A stretch of 64,000 nt of DNA from Nocardioides luteus (lineage in GTDB: Bacteria; Actinomycetota; Actinomycetes; Propionibacteriales; Nocardioidaceae). A model generated the notes under the pieces. It saw only the letters and a program-made list of their open reading frames with translations. It did not search any database and was not told the DNA's origin. Positions 43,480-52,575 of the stretch are shown here, one piece after another. The stretch is from NCBI RefSeq assembly GCF_015752315.1, contig NZ_JADOVJ010000001.1, forward strand, positions 2,720,501-2,784,500. Reading direction: 5' to 3'. The position numbers were made by a program, and so were the translations under genes. How positions within the stretch are numbered: position 1 is the stretch's first letter; the number at the start of each line of letters is the position of its first letter.

Positions 43480-45111
43480 GTGGCCGACGTCCAGCTGGAG
43501 AGCGCCCGCGCCGACTACGACCGCGGCGACTGGAGCGCGGCGTACGCGGGGTGGTCGGCCGCCGACCCGGGCCTGCTCTCGGCCGAGGAGCTCGAGGACT
43601 TCGCCGTCGCCGCGGAGCTGACCGGGCACCACGACGACACCATCGCCGCCTTGCAGCGTGCCTTCCGCAAGAGTCAGGAGGCCGCCGACCTCGGGCGCTC
43701 GGTCCGTTGTGCCTTCCGGATCACGATGACGTCGTACGTCCACGGGGAGAGTGCCCTCGCTCGCGGCTGGACCTCGCGAGCCGAGGGCCTGGTCACCGAG
43801 GCCGGCGAGGACGCCGCCGGTGCCGCGGTCGGATGGGTGGACTTCCTGCGGATGTTCCGCGCGCTGGGCACCGGGGACTACGCCACGGCAGGAACCTACG
43901 CCGACCGGGTGGCCGAGCGCGGCCGCCGTCATGCCGAACCCGACCTCACCGCCCTGGGACTCTGTGCGCAGGGCAGGATGGCGATCTACTCCGGGCGGGT
44001 CGTCGAAGGTCTGGCGCGGCTCGATGAGGCGATGGTCCGGGTGATCGCCGGCGAGGCCTCCCCCGTCGTGGCGGGACACGTCTACTGCACCGCGATCGAG
44101 GGCTGCCAGGAGATCAGCGACTTCGGACGGGTGGCGGAGTGGACGGCTGCCCTCGAGCGCTGGTGCGCCGCCCAGCCCGGGCTGCTGGCGTTCACCGGCC
44201 AGTGCGCCGTCCACCGCGGCCAGCTGCTGCGACTGCACGGCGAGTGGCAGCGGGCCCTGGAGGAGTTCGAGCACGCCACCCGCCGCTACCGGGAGGTGAA
44301 CGCGCCGGACGCGGTCGGGCTGGCGGCGTACGAGGCGGGCGAGGTGCTCCGGCTGCGCGGCGAGTACGCCGAGGCCGATGCCGCCTACGAGCGCGCCGCC
44401 GACAGCGGCTTCGACCCGCAGCCCGGCCTCGCCCTGCTCTGGTCGGCCCGCGGCGAGGGCGCGGCGGCGCTGGCCGCGATCGACCGGCTGCTCGCCGAGA
44501 CGGGTGGGGACGTGCAGCGATGCCGCCTCCTGCCCGCCGCGGTCGACGTGCTGGTCGACGCCGGCGAGGTCGACCGGGCCCGCAACACCGCGGCCGAGCT
44601 GGACGGGCTGGCCGGACGCTTCGGCTGCGTCTGGCTGGAGGCGGCCGCCGCGCACGCCCACGGCACGGTCGAGCTGGCCGCGGGCGACGCCGCCGGCGCC
44701 CTCCCCTACCTGCGCAAGGCCCAGCAGCTGTGGGCCCGCGCCGACGCGACCTATGAGCGAAGCCAGGCGCGTTTGCTCACCGGGCGCGCCCTGGCCGAGG
44801 TCGGCGACACGGAGTCGTCCCGCCGCGAGCTCGAGGCGGCGCGTACGGTGTTCCGGCAGATCGGCGCCGTCCCCGCCGCTGACGAGGCGGAAGCCCTCCT
44901 CGCCCCCGCCTCCCTGCCCGCCGGCCTCACCGCCCGCGAGGCCGAGGTCCTCCGCCTGGTCGCCTCCGGCCGCAGCAACGCCCAGATCGCCACCGACCTG
45001 GTCCTCAGCGAGAAGACCGTCGCCCGCCACCTCTCCAACATCTTCACCAAGCTCGACGTACGCTCCCGCACCGCCGCCACCGCCTTCGCCTACGAGCACG
45101 GCGTGGTCTGA
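43480..45111 (+). CDS. LuxR-family regulator with TPR-like sensor region
   Basis: 543 residues. Residues 1-470 are helical repeats of TPR type (for example ALEEFEHATRRYREVNAPDA and YAEADAAYERAADSGF). The C-terminal 65 residues are a LuxR/FixJ helix-turn-helix (GLTAREAEVLRLVASGRSNA, VLSEKTVARHLSNIFTKLDV). There is no receiver domain or nucleotide-binding P-loop, so it is a short relative of MalT/LAL regulators. GTG 43480 is chosen because GGAGG lies 8 nt upstream; GTG 43471 and 43465 are also in frame. Target unknown. Confidence 0.85.
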   Translation: MADVQLESARADYDRGDWSAAYAGWSAADPGLLSAEELEDFAVAAELTGHHDDTIAALQRAFRKSQEAADLGRSVRCAFRITMTSYVHGESALARGWTSRAEGLVTEAGEDAAGAAVGWVDFLRMFRALGTGDYATAGTYADRVAERGRRHAEPDLTALGLCAQGRMAIYSGRVVEGLARLDEAMVRVIAGEASPVVAGHVYCTAIEGCQEISDFGRVAEWTAALERWCAAQPGLLAFTGQCAVHRGQLLRLHGEWQRALEEFEHATRRYREVNAPDAVGLAAYEAGEVLRLRGEYAEADAAYERAADSGFDPQPGLALLWSARGEGAAALAAIDRLLAETGGDVQRCRLLPAAVDVLVDAGEVDRARNTAAELDGLAGRFGCVWLEAAAAHAHGTVELAAGDAAGALPYLRKAQQLWARADATYERSQARLLTGRALAEVGDTESSRRELEAARTVFRQIGAVPAADEAEALLAPASLPAGLTAREAEVLRLVASGRSNAQIATDLVLSEKTVARHLSNIFTKLDVRSRTAATAFAYEHGVV

Positions 45112-45152
45112 ACATCGGCGGGCTGCCGTCTCGGAAAGGGACGGAGTATCAG

Positions 45153-45875
45153 TTACGGCAGTCCCTCACCACGGAACCGGCGCAGGATCTGCAGATTCTT
45201 CAGGGACACCGGATCTGGCGTGGTCTCCCGACCCGTCCCGCCCGCCTTCGCCTCGAAGTCACGCCACGCGCTCACGGTCGCACGACCGGCCCAGCCGTCC
45301 ACCACGAGCTTCTGCCCTTTCGGGAGATGCTTCACGTTCAGGGCGTTCTGGATCGTGGCGACGCCGTGGAACCGCTTCCGGTCGCCCTTCTTGACGCCCG
45401 CCGCGATCTGGAACTGTTCCTGCACCAGCGCCAGGTCGGACACCACGTCGGGGTTCCACATCCATGCCGGCTCGGAATTCAGCCATCGGGTGGTGTCGGT
45501 CCACTTCGCAGGGTTCTCCACCACGGACACGTGGACATGCTTGAAGTGACCGTTGCTGCCGGTGTACTTCCGGGGCGCGAACCCGAAGGTGCGGGAGTAG
45601 ATCACGCCGTTGCTGATCACGTACCACACGCGCCGGTCGTGACGGGCGGCCTCGACGACCAGCAGACGCAGTTCGGCGGCCGGGTCGTTGTCGTCGATGT
45701 CGACATCGATCGCGCGCACCGCGCCCCCGTGAGCCCAGTCGGGGTTGTGGGACGACTTCCGTGCAGCGTGCGACGCGTCTCCGATCCAGCCATCACTGGA
45801 CTTGTCCCGGTGCGAGAAGCGGGCATTCACCTCGTTTCGCAGAGCGACAAGCGCAGGCACCAGATAGAACCCCAT
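45153..45875 (-). CDS. Phage-type endolysin, M15-like peptidase with C-terminal peptidoglycan-binding region
   Basis: 240 residues without signal peptide. Residues about 25-120 contain the Zn-ligand pattern of D-Ala-D-Ala carboxypeptidase-like endolysins (SSHNPDWAHGGAVRAIDVDI and HFKHVHVSVV). Residues about 165-235 look like a peptidoglycan-binding domain (TIQNALNVKHLPKGQKLVVD). It follows the holin-like gene with no gap, the order of a phage lysis cassette. No other phage structural genes are in the window. Confidence 0.85.
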   Translation of the reverse strand: MGFYLVPALVALRNEVNARFSHRDKSSDGWIGDASHAARKSSHNPDWAHGGAVRAIDVDIDDNDPAAELRLLVVEAARHDRRVWYVISNGVIYSRTFGFAPRKYTGSNGHFKHVHVSVVENPAKWTDTTRWLNSEPAWMWNPDVVSDLALVQEQFQIAAGVKKGDRKRFHGVATIQNALNVKHLPKGQKLVVDGWAGRATVSAWRDFEAKAGGTGRETTPDPVSLKNLQILRRFRGEGLP

Positions 45876-46289
45876 TCAGAACCCCTCCTTGTCCTCTACC
45901 GCGACGAAGATGTCGTCGACGTATTCATCCGCCATCTCGTCCGGATCGCCCTCGTCCTCGGGCTCTGCGACCACGACAGGTGCTTCGGTCTTGCTCTCGC
46001 TCGTGTTCTCGGTCGTGTCATCGGCCATTGCTCTGACCTCGGCGAGATTCTTCGGCAGCTGGTAGCCCTCCGGGTCGGTCCCCGTCACGTTGCCTTGCGC
46101 CGTCAACCCGGTGTAGGTCCACAGCGCCGCAAGCCCCATCACAGCGACGTTGTACCAACCCGGAATACGGTCCACTCCGTCATAGATCCCGGCGAGTGCG
46201 ATACCACCGACCGTGGTCAGCCCCGTGGTGATCCACTGGATCATCAGTGCGAACTCGCGGACCTTCGGATACTTGTTCAGTGGGTTCAT
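45876..46289 (-). CDS. Phage holin-like membrane protein
   Basis: 137 residues: short N-terminus, two hydrophobic segments (MIQWITTGLTTVGGIALAGI and YNVAVMGLAALWTYTGLTA, about 16-75), then a soluble, acidic C-terminal tail (EPEDEGDPDEMADEYVDDI). Size and topology fit actinophage holins. It abuts the endolysin (stop 45876, start 45875). Codon usage and the AT-richer upstream region differ from neighbours, consistent with phage origin. Confidence 0.75.
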   Translation of the reverse strand: MNPLNKYPKVREFALMIQWITTGLTTVGGIALAGIYDGVDRIPGWYNVAVMGLAALWTYTGLTAQGNVTGTDPEGYQLPKNLAEVRAMADDTTENTSESKTEAPVVVAEPEDEGDPDEMADEYVDDIFVAVEDKEGF

Positions 46290-46591
46290 CTGTCGACTTC
46301 CCTCTCGATATCAAACAGCGAAGAAGACCCAACAACGAGGGGCCGATAACGCTCGAGACCGAGAGGGGCGAGCATGGGAGGCGCAGAACATCATTGCTAC
46401 CTCATTGAATTCGCATCAGGCCCGGCGAACCCTCGAATTCGATCGCGGAATACTCTTAGAGATTCCCGCGGTGCGAACCCGGAAGCATCCCCAAAGTTGC
46501 GTATCGGTTCAGCGACGACGGATGGATGCCTGGATGAATGGGCGCACGCATCAATACCCATTGCATTCGGCGGGACTTTCGTCCAGCGACT
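46290..46591. other. AT-richer non-coding gap before the holin gene
   Basis: About 300 bp between the holin-like gene and the ArsR-type regulator. G+C is visibly lower than the surroundings, with repeated gaattc/ttcgaa-type words around 46400-46450. I see no convincing gene on either strand. The left end should hold the holin promoter (minus strand). It is probably the remaining flank of a deleted prophage. Confidence 0.5.
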
Positions 46592-47587
46592 TCAGCCCTG
46601 CGCCTCGTCCCACTCGTCGGCCAAGCCGGCGGTGACCATCACGGAAGCGAGCGCGGTGCGCTGGTAGAGCACCCGCCGACCGCTCCGCCAGCAGGTGACC
46701 AGTCCGGTGCGCCGTAGCACCGACAGATGGGAGCTCACGGTCGCGGCCGAGAGTCCGATCTCCCGGGCCAGATCGGTCGTCGAGCGTGGGACCTGCAGAC
46801 TCATCAGGATCTCGCTCCGGCTCCGCCCCAGCAGCTCGCCCAGCGCGTCCTCGCGGTTCACAGGCATGGGCCGGTCCGTCCACAGGGTGCCGATGCCACG
46901 CGCGCCGTACGTCAGGCTCGGCTCCCCGAGGAGACCGAGCTCGACCCACATCCGCGGCCAGACGAAGACGGACGGCACCAGGGTCAGGCCTCCGCCGTCG
47001 ATGTCGCTGTCGGTGGCGCTGTTGATGCGGATCGCCTGATCGGTGAACTGCAGGGAGGGGTGCAGGTCCGAGAGCAGGGAGGCGATGCCGCCGCGGGCCA
47101 GCCGGTCCAGACGATAGGCCACGTCGGCATCGAGGACTCCGCGCAGTCTGGGCCAGTGGGGCTCGAGCACCTGGTGCCAGTAGCGCTCGAGCTCCACCGC
47201 AACCCGTTGAGGAGCGTCGGGATCCTCGAGGACGCGACGTACGGCCGGAGTGACCCCGACCCCCTGCCAGGCCCGCTGCAGCTCCCGCAGAAGGTGCTCG
47301 TGCGGCCAGTCGGCGACCAGCTGGAGCTGCTCCTCGATGGTGGTCTCCGTGCTGGTGGCGCCGACGAAGAGGAACTCGGCGACGTGTCCACCCGGTGGCA
47401 CGATCCCCCGGAGCAGGTCGTTGTCGGCCCGCCGCAGGTCGCCACGCACCCGGTCGTACCAACCGCGGTGCAGCGGATGGATCGCGCCGGAATGGACCAC
47501 GTACAAGCTCTTCACGGCCTCGGCCAACGGCGAGAACGCGAAGCGTGTCCGCGCGAGCACGGCGGAACTGAGCCGCAGCTGGATCAT
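46592..47587 (-). CDS. ArsR-type winged-helix regulator with DUF5937-like N-terminal domain
   Basis: 331 residues. The C-terminal 80 residues are a winged helix (STTDLAREIGLSAATVSSHL and RTGLVTCWRSGRRVLYQRT). The N-terminal 240 residues (LAEAVKSLYVVHSGAIHPLH, VAVELERYWHQVLEPHWPRL) match the actinobacterial DUF5937-ArsR architecture, whose ligands are unknown. The ATG at 47587 overlaps the stop of the secreted-protein gene (TGATG), so the regulator follows it in one operon. Confidence 0.8.
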   Translation of the reverse strand: MIQLRLSSAVLARTRFAFSPLAEAVKSLYVVHSGAIHPLHRGWYDRVRGDLRRADNDLLRGIVPPGGHVAEFLFVGATSTETTIEEQLQLVADWPHEHLLRELQRAWQGVGVTPAVRRVLEDPDAPQRVAVELERYWHQVLEPHWPRLRGVLDADVAYRLDRLARGGIASLLSDLHPSLQFTDQAIRINSATDSDIDGGGLTLVPSVFVWPRMWVELGLLGEPSLTYGARGIGTLWTDRPMPVNREDALGELLGRSRSEILMSLQVPRSTTDLAREIGLSAATVSSHLSVLRRTGLVTCWRSGRRVLYQRTALASVMVTAGLADEWDEAQG

Positions 47588-48111
47588 CAGTCGAGAGTCT
47601 GGCACACGTCCTCGAGGGTGCCGTCCACCTCCGCGAACTCTCGCTGCCCGTCAGCGTGCCGGAGGTAGTCGACATTGCCGGAGACCACGTAGACCCCCGG
47701 CGGGGTGAGTGCGTTCGGCACCCGGATCACCGCCAGCCCGTTGCCGTGGAATCGGAAGTGAACGCCGCCGTCCTCGCCGATCGTCGCGCGGAGGGTGCCG
47801 GAGGTGTCGCGGCGGATCGACTCACCGCTGTCGACGTTGGTGAAGCGGAACCCGAGCGAGCCCTGGGTGTCCACCACCCGCGGCGAGCCGTCGGGGAACG
47901 TCTCCACCACCCGAGTGATCTCGTGGTCGTACAGGACATCTGCCTGCAGCTCGAACGCGCAGCTCTCCCCCGCCGCGAGGTGGAACGGTGGCGTGAAGGT
48001 CTGCTCCCACCCGGAGCCGCCTCCCTGATCCGCGAACGCCGCCGGGACGATGGCGTTCACCGCCGCGATCGCCGCGCCGATTGGTACAAGCCGTCGCACG
48101 GTCTTACCCAT
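47587..48111 (-). CDS. Secreted hypothetical protein
   Basis: 174 residues with a Sec signal (positively charged start, VPIGAAIAAVNAIVPAAFA, cleavage likely near residue 28). The mature part is a beta-rich single domain (GWEQTFTPPFHLAAGESCAF, VYVVSGNVDYLRHADG) with two cysteines that may form a disulfide. No recognised family. ATG 48111 is chosen because AGGAG is 6 nt upstream; the frame extends upstream without coding character. First gene of a pair with the ArsR-type regulator, divergent from the helicase. Confidence 0.72.
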   Translation of the reverse strand: MGKTVRRLVPIGAAIAAVNAIVPAAFADQGGGSGWEQTFTPPFHLAAGESCAFELQADVLYDHEITRVVETFPDGSPRVVDTQGSLGFRFTNVDSGESIRRDTSGTLRATIGEDGGVHFRFHGNGLAVIRVPNALTPPGVYVVSGNVDYLRHADGQREFAEVDGTLEDVCQTLD

Positions 48112-48243
48112 GGTTGCTCCTGTGATGCTGAGGAAATCGGACGCGTCCCATCGTGGAGAGCGACCGCGACGACGGCGACGATTAGACCCAGACCGAAAGA
48201 TCACCCGTCGGTGAGAGGCCACGGATCCGGGAAAAGTTCAACG

Positions 48244-48272
48244 TTGTCTTTACCGAGACCGCCGCTCATAGT
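48244..48272 (+). promoter_or_regulatory. Promoter candidate for the HelD/HelR-type gene
   Basis: TTGTCT (48244-48249), a 17-nt spacer and CATAGT (48267-48272) lie 28 nt before the GTG at 48300. The fit is moderate. I looked here for the inverted repeat associated with rifamycin-inducible genes and did not find it. Confidence 0.45.
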
Positions 48273-48299
48273 TGACGTCCTCCAACGGAAGGCGGGTAC

Positions 48300-50360
48300 G
48301 TGGGCGAGCAGGTCGACAGGGTCGGGCAGGTCGGCGAGGAGCAGCGGTCGGTCGACGCGATGCATGCGCTTCTCGCGGCCGAGGTGAGCGCGAAGTGCGC
48401 AGCACAGGAGCGAGCGACCGCTGCGTCCGTCGACGGACCTGGTGAGCGTTACGCCAGAGACCTGGAGGTCGCGCAGCTGACCGAGAGCATTCGACAGCTG
48501 CGGGCGGCGGAGAACGCGCTGTGTTTCGGGCGGATCGATCGGCCCGACGGCGAGTCCCTGCACATCGGCCGGATCGGGCTACGGTCCGAGGCCGGAGAGC
48601 CGCTGCTCATCGACTGGCGGGCCGAGGCGGCGCGGCCGTTCTACGCGGCGACGATGGCCTCACCGATGGGCCTGCGCAGGCGCCGCCACCTGCGCCTCGA
48701 CAGGCGCCGGGTCGTCGACGTCAACGACGAGATCCTCGACGGTACGTCGCCGACGGCTGCCGACCTCGTGGGCGACAGCCCGCTCGTCGCCGCACTGAGC
48801 ACAGCCCGGACCGGGCGGATGCACGAGGCCGCGGCGACCCTGCAGGCCGAGCAGGACGAGATCGTCCGGTCTCCCCATCGCGGCGTGATGGTCGTCGACG
48901 GCGGCCCGGGGACGGGCAAGACCATCGTCGCGCTGCATCGCGCGGCGTACGTGCTGTACGCGTTCCCCGCCATCGCCGGCCGAGGTGTCCTCGTCTTCGG
49001 GCCGAACCAGCGCTTCCTCACCTACATCTCCCAGGTGCTGCCCTCGCTCGGCGAGAACGACGTGAAGCTGGCCACGATGCCTGATCTGGTGGGTGTCGAG
49101 GCAGCCCGGGCCGAGCCGGACCACATCGCACGGATCAAGGGCCGCTCGGCGCTCGCCGACGGCCTCGCGAGCGTGGTGCGGCGTCATCAGCCCCACGGCG
49201 TACCGCTGGAGCTGAAGACCACCCACGACACGGTGCGGCTCGACCCGGCGGTCGTCGATGCCGCTCGCCGCCAGGCCCTGCAGGGCGACGCCGGGCACAA
49301 CCGGGCGTGTGCTCTCTTCACCGAGTACGTCGTCGATGACCTCGTGGCCGAGCTGGAACGGCGCACCACGACGGAGATCTCCGACTTCGAAGAAGAGCTG
49401 GAGGCGCTGCTGGGCATCGATCTCGACCGGTTCGCGGGCGTCGACGGCACTGGATCCCACGACGATCTGGACATCGACTGGGACAGCATCCGCGAGGATC
49501 TCCTCGGAGACCCGGCCATCGAGCGCGCGATCGCACGGGTCTGGCCCCGACTCTCTGCGGAGGATCTCGTCCGCGAGCTCCTGAGCAGCCGCGACGTACT
49601 CGCAGCCATGCTTCCCGACGTCGCGGCCGAGGACCTCGCGCTCCTGGGCGTCGGCGCTCCCGACCAGTGGAGCAGCGCGGATCTGGCCCTCCTTGACGAG
49701 GCGCGCGCCTTGGTCGAGGGCGCCCCGAGGACGAGCTACGGACACATCGTCGTGGACGAGGCCCAGCAGCTCTCCGAGATGGAGTGGCGTGCGCTGATGC
49801 GCCGCTGCCCGAGCCGGTCGATGACCATCGTCGGAGACCTCGCCCAGGCGGGCCCCTCGACCACCCTCCACTCGTGGGACGACGCGTTGAGACCGTACGT
49901 CGAGGAGCGGTTCGCCCACCACCGGCTGTCGGTCAACTACCGCACCACGACCGAGATCCTGCTCGCCACCGGGCCGCTGCTGGCCGAGATCGCTCCCGAT
50001 CAGCAGCTCTCCAGATCGATCCGGCACGGAGACCAGCCACGCGTCCTCGACGTGACGGAGGAGGCCCTCCCGTCAATGCTGAACGGCCTGATCGCCGAGG
50101 TGACTCGGGAGCACCCCGGTGAGCTGATCGGCGTCATCGCCACCACCGAGCGGGCACGCGCTCTGGAGGCCGAGGTCGAAAGTGCCGGCGCGACCATCGT
50201 CGCCGCACCCGACGCCCGCGGCCTGGAGTTCGACATCGTGATCATCGTCGACCCCGCAGGCATCCGAGCAACCGGAGACGCCGGTCCGCGCGACCTCTAT
50301 GTCGCCCAGACCCGAGCGACAAAGCGTCTCCTGAGCCTGCAACCGTCGATGACGGGCTGA
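48300..50360 (+). CDS. helR: UvrD-like ATPase of the HelD/HelR family (RNA polymerase recycling)
   Basis: 686 residues. Long N-terminal helical arm (LTESIRQLRAAENALCFGRI), a nucleotide-binding P-loop GGPGTGKTIVALHRAA (about 201-216), a helical insertion (about 320-460), Walker B YGHIVVDEAQQLSEMEW, SVNYRTT, and the C-terminal GLEFDIVIIVD and YVAQTRATKRLL motifs. The layout is that of HelD, which dissociates RNA polymerase from DNA. Class II actinobacterial members (HelR) protect against rifamycins. The helR symbol is by family likeness. GTG 48300 with GGAAGG upstream. Confidence 0.85.
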   Translation: MGEQVDRVGQVGEEQRSVDAMHALLAAEVSAKCAAQERATAASVDGPGERYARDLEVAQLTESIRQLRAAENALCFGRIDRPDGESLHIGRIGLRSEAGEPLLIDWRAEAARPFYAATMASPMGLRRRRHLRLDRRRVVDVNDEILDGTSPTAADLVGDSPLVAALSTARTGRMHEAAATLQAEQDEIVRSPHRGVMVVDGGPGTGKTIVALHRAAYVLYAFPAIAGRGVLVFGPNQRFLTYISQVLPSLGENDVKLATMPDLVGVEAARAEPDHIARIKGRSALADGLASVVRRHQPHGVPLELKTTHDTVRLDPAVVDAARRQALQGDAGHNRACALFTEYVVDDLVAELERRTTTEISDFEEELEALLGIDLDRFAGVDGTGSHDDLDIDWDSIREDLLGDPAIERAIARVWPRLSAEDLVRELLSSRDVLAAMLPDVAAEDLALLGVGAPDQWSSADLALLDEARALVEGAPRTSYGHIVVDEAQQLSEMEWRALMRRCPSRSMTIVGDLAQAGPSTTLHSWDDALRPYVEERFAHHRLSVNYRTTTEILLATGPLLAEIAPDQQLSRSIRHGDQPRVLDVTEEALPSMLNGLIAEVTREHPGELIGVIATTERARALEAEVESAGATIVAAPDARGLEFDIVIIVDPAGIRATGDAGPRDLYVAQTRATKRLLSLQPSMTG

Positions 50361-50376
50361 GCTGGAGACGTATCGC

Positions 50377-51444
50377 CTAGCGGCTCAGCTGCTTGATCAA
50401 CTCCGCCGGCGTACCTTCGATCTTCTCACCGAGCGGGTCCTGTCCTCCGATCGACATCTCTAAGCGGCTGACGCCGACCCGCTCCGCGTCCTGCGCGACG
50501 GTGAGGAGGTCGGCCTGCCTCTTGACGGTCAGTACCAGCCACGTGTCGGCCCCACCGCCGATGTAGGTGACGCTCGCGATCGGCGAATCCTTCAGCCCTT
50601 CGAGCACCGCAACCTCGCCCTCGACTTCCTCGACGGTGCCCATCACCAGGAGGATTCCATCAGAAGGCACGTCGGTGACCGACACGAAAAGGTCGTTCGG
50701 GTTCACCAGCTTCGCCTGCGCCGCCAGCGCCGACCTGTTGACGTCGACCGTGTCGGCCAGAGGAACACTGAAGTGGAGTCCGATCTTGTTCGGCTTCTCA
50801 TTGAAGCCGCCGACCTGCACTGACGCGCCATCATAGGCGCTCCAGTCCGGCAGGCTCTCGAGGTCCGTCACGACACTGCCGATCAGGCTCGCGTCGAGCT
50901 CATCCATCCCCACCAGGACGTGAAATCCTCCCGGCGCCTCGACCGAGAGGGTGCCGTAACGAGCCGCGTGGTCCCCCAGCGCCTTCAGCACGGTGATGGT
51001 GACTCCCATCGGGTCCTCGACACCCTTCAGCGACACCCAGAACGAGTCATCGCTCCGTGCCGAACCGAACGGCTTGATCTCCTCAGAGGTGTATTGATCG
51101 AGGCCCAGAGCTGCTAACTCCACGAACGCGGCAACGGCGTCGTTGGGCAGTGGCTGCTGCGCCACCTCAGAGCCCACGACCACGCCGTTGCTGATGAGGT
51201 CCCAGCCGTCCAGCCCGGTCGCAAAACCACCGTGGTCGTCCCACTCGGCGATCCGATCAGCGACCGGCTTCAGGTCGCTCTCCTTGACGTCGGAGAACAC
51301 CACCCGCTGGTCATCGACATCGACCTCCTCGACTCCGGTCATCTTCAGGAGGTCTTTCTCCAAGGCTGCGTCCCCATCAAACGGCCCGCACCCCGACAGA
51401 CCCAGCACCAGACCTGCGACCCCAACCCCGAGTATGAGCCTCAT
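50377..51444 (-). CDS. Lipoprotein of unknown function
   Basis: 355 residues with a lipoprotein signal and lipobox LSGC (Cys19). The mature part consists of repeated alpha/beta units that look like several copies of a BON/ACT-like sandwich (for example VEEVDVDDQRVVFSD and GDHAARYGTLSVEAPGGFHV). It was probably exported and anchored to the membrane. I recognise no family. It converges with the helicase gene (16 nt between stops). Confidence 0.7.
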   Translation of the reverse strand: MRLILGVGVAGLVLGLSGCGPFDGDAALEKDLLKMTGVEEVDVDDQRVVFSDVKESDLKPVADRIAEWDDHGGFATGLDGWDLISNGVVVGSEVAQQPLPNDAVAAFVELAALGLDQYTSEEIKPFGSARSDDSFWVSLKGVEDPMGVTITVLKALGDHAARYGTLSVEAPGGFHVLVGMDELDASLIGSVVTDLESLPDWSAYDGASVQVGGFNEKPNKIGLHFSVPLADTVDVNRSALAAQAKLVNPNDLFVSVTDVPSDGILLVMGTVEEVEGEVAVLEGLKDSPIASVTYIGGGADTWLVLTVKRQADLLTVAQDAERVGVSRLEMSIGGQDPLGEKIEGTPAELIKQLSR

Positions 51445-51499
51445 CCGTGTCCCCGATCCGAGTACGTTGTTGGATCACTTCTGATGTGTCCACGCAAAC

Positions 51500-51787
51500 A
51501 GTGCCACGACACCGTCCCCGCGGGGTGCCACCGCGCTCCGCGACTTCGCCCTGCCCGACGTCGCCACCCTCGACCGCGTGGTCGAGGCCCTTGTCGAGCA
51601 CCTAGATGACGAGACCTTAGCCGCCATTGGCGACGCATTTTCGACCCGGCGGGCTCCGAACGGGCCCACGCCCCAGCCGACCGGCAACGTCGTGAACATC
51701 GCGGACAGACGAAAAAACGCCCCTGACCTGCCTCAGATCAGGGGCGGTTCTGTCGGACTGACAGGATTTAAACCTCCGGCCCCTTGA
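51500..51787 (+). pseudogene. 3'-terminal gene fragment next to the left tRNA-Pro remnant
   Basis: The plus frame reads ALRDFALPDVATLDRVVEAL, then DDETLAAIGDAFS, PTPQPTGNVV and NIADRRKN. It continues across the tRNA remnant to a stop at 51787. A nearly identical ending (GDAFSTWWAQNGPTPQPTG...) occurs at 55530-55634, each time just beyond the tRNA 3' end. No start or 5' part is present. A gene whose 3' end lies against a tRNA attachment site suggests an integrase or other element-border gene, but the fragment itself carries no diagnostic motif. Confidence 0.5.
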
Positions 51788-51794
51788 CCCCAGA
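51614..51794. repeat. Left direct repeat with degraded 3' part of tRNA-Pro (attL-like)
   Basis: This stretch matches 55521-55705 along its length with scattered differences. It contains the gene ending described above, a cgcccctga...tcaggggcg hairpin with a t-run on the minus strand, and 40-45 nt equal to the 3' portion of the tRNA-Pro gene up to the anticodon (51733-51794), with several base changes in the T-arm. It reads as an old attachment-site copy left by integration into tRNA-Pro. Confidence 0.7.
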
Positions 51795-52078
51795 TCGCGT
51801 GTGTTCAAAAATTCGCCGCGCGACCACATCGAATGCGTACACAGCGTGATCCAACGATCTGCCACAACGTCGGCCACACATGGCGTTGGGCCCACGGTGG
51901 GCCCACAGACAAGCGAGCGCACAAAGGTTGTCGACGACGCGAGCTCTGCCGTCGCAACGGTTGTACTCGTTGCCCTGACGACCGCATGAAGTCGTCGGTA
52001 GCTGGAACGTCCTGGCTCGCTGAGGGATCTGGCAGAACCGCCGGCACCACGGAGCCACGCTTCGTGGACGCCATACGC
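51795..52078. other. Intergenic part of the accessory segment, no gene seen
   Basis: About 280 bp without convincing coding signal on either strand. It includes a repeated gggcccacggtgggcccac word around 51890-51910. Composition is less biased than in neighbouring core genes. Confidence 0.4.
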
Positions 52079-52575
52079 ATGCCGATCTGGGCCATCCGAG
52101 GATGGTGGCACCAAGTGGCGCACCGCAGACAGCTGGCCAGCCGGACCTTCTGCCTCTTCCTGGTCGTGGCGGGTGTCCTCATGATGCCGGTCTTGGTGCT
52201 CGTCCAGCTCTGGTTCGTGTACCGACCCGCCACCCGCGACTACATGAGCCCACAGCGCGACGCCATCCTCGGCTTCACCGTCAGCCGAGCCGGATGCCGC
52301 GGCGACGACCACGCCGTTCAGCACATCGGGGCCGGCCAAGGCCACGCCTTCGCCAATGGATCTCCGGTCCGATCTGCGAACACCTCGACCGGCACCAACT
52401 GCGGCTCACCATGACAGCCACCAACGACCAGGTCGCCGAGATCTACCAACGAGAGTTCCCCGGCCTGGTTGACCTCGGCCGCGGGTTCCCACGCGGCCGC
52501 CGGCTCTGCCGTGAACCGCAGGCACCAACCGCGAGCCCCGTCCAGGTGACCCACGACACGCCGGAAGCCCGTTAG
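52079..52575 (+). pseudogene. Membrane-anchored GNAT-like protein broken by a frameshift
   Basis: From ATG 52079 one frame gives MPIWAIRGWWHQVAHRRQL, a transmembrane helix (FCLFLVVAGVLMMPVLVLVQ) and VQHIGAGQGHA. Near 52340 the likely coding continues in another frame as RLRQWISGPICEHLDRH, LTMTATNDQVAEIYQREF and PGLVDLGRG. The glycine-rich turn followed by an N-x-x-A-x-x-Y-x-R-x-F helix resembles motifs A and B of N-acetyltransferases. One base change of frame joins the two. Assignment is tentative; it may be a decayed passenger of the tRNA-Pro segment. Confidence 0.4.

Noticed and set aside
48112..48299. Rifamycin-associated element before the HelR-type gene
   Set aside because: No long inverted repeat resembling the published element could be found by eye on either strand.
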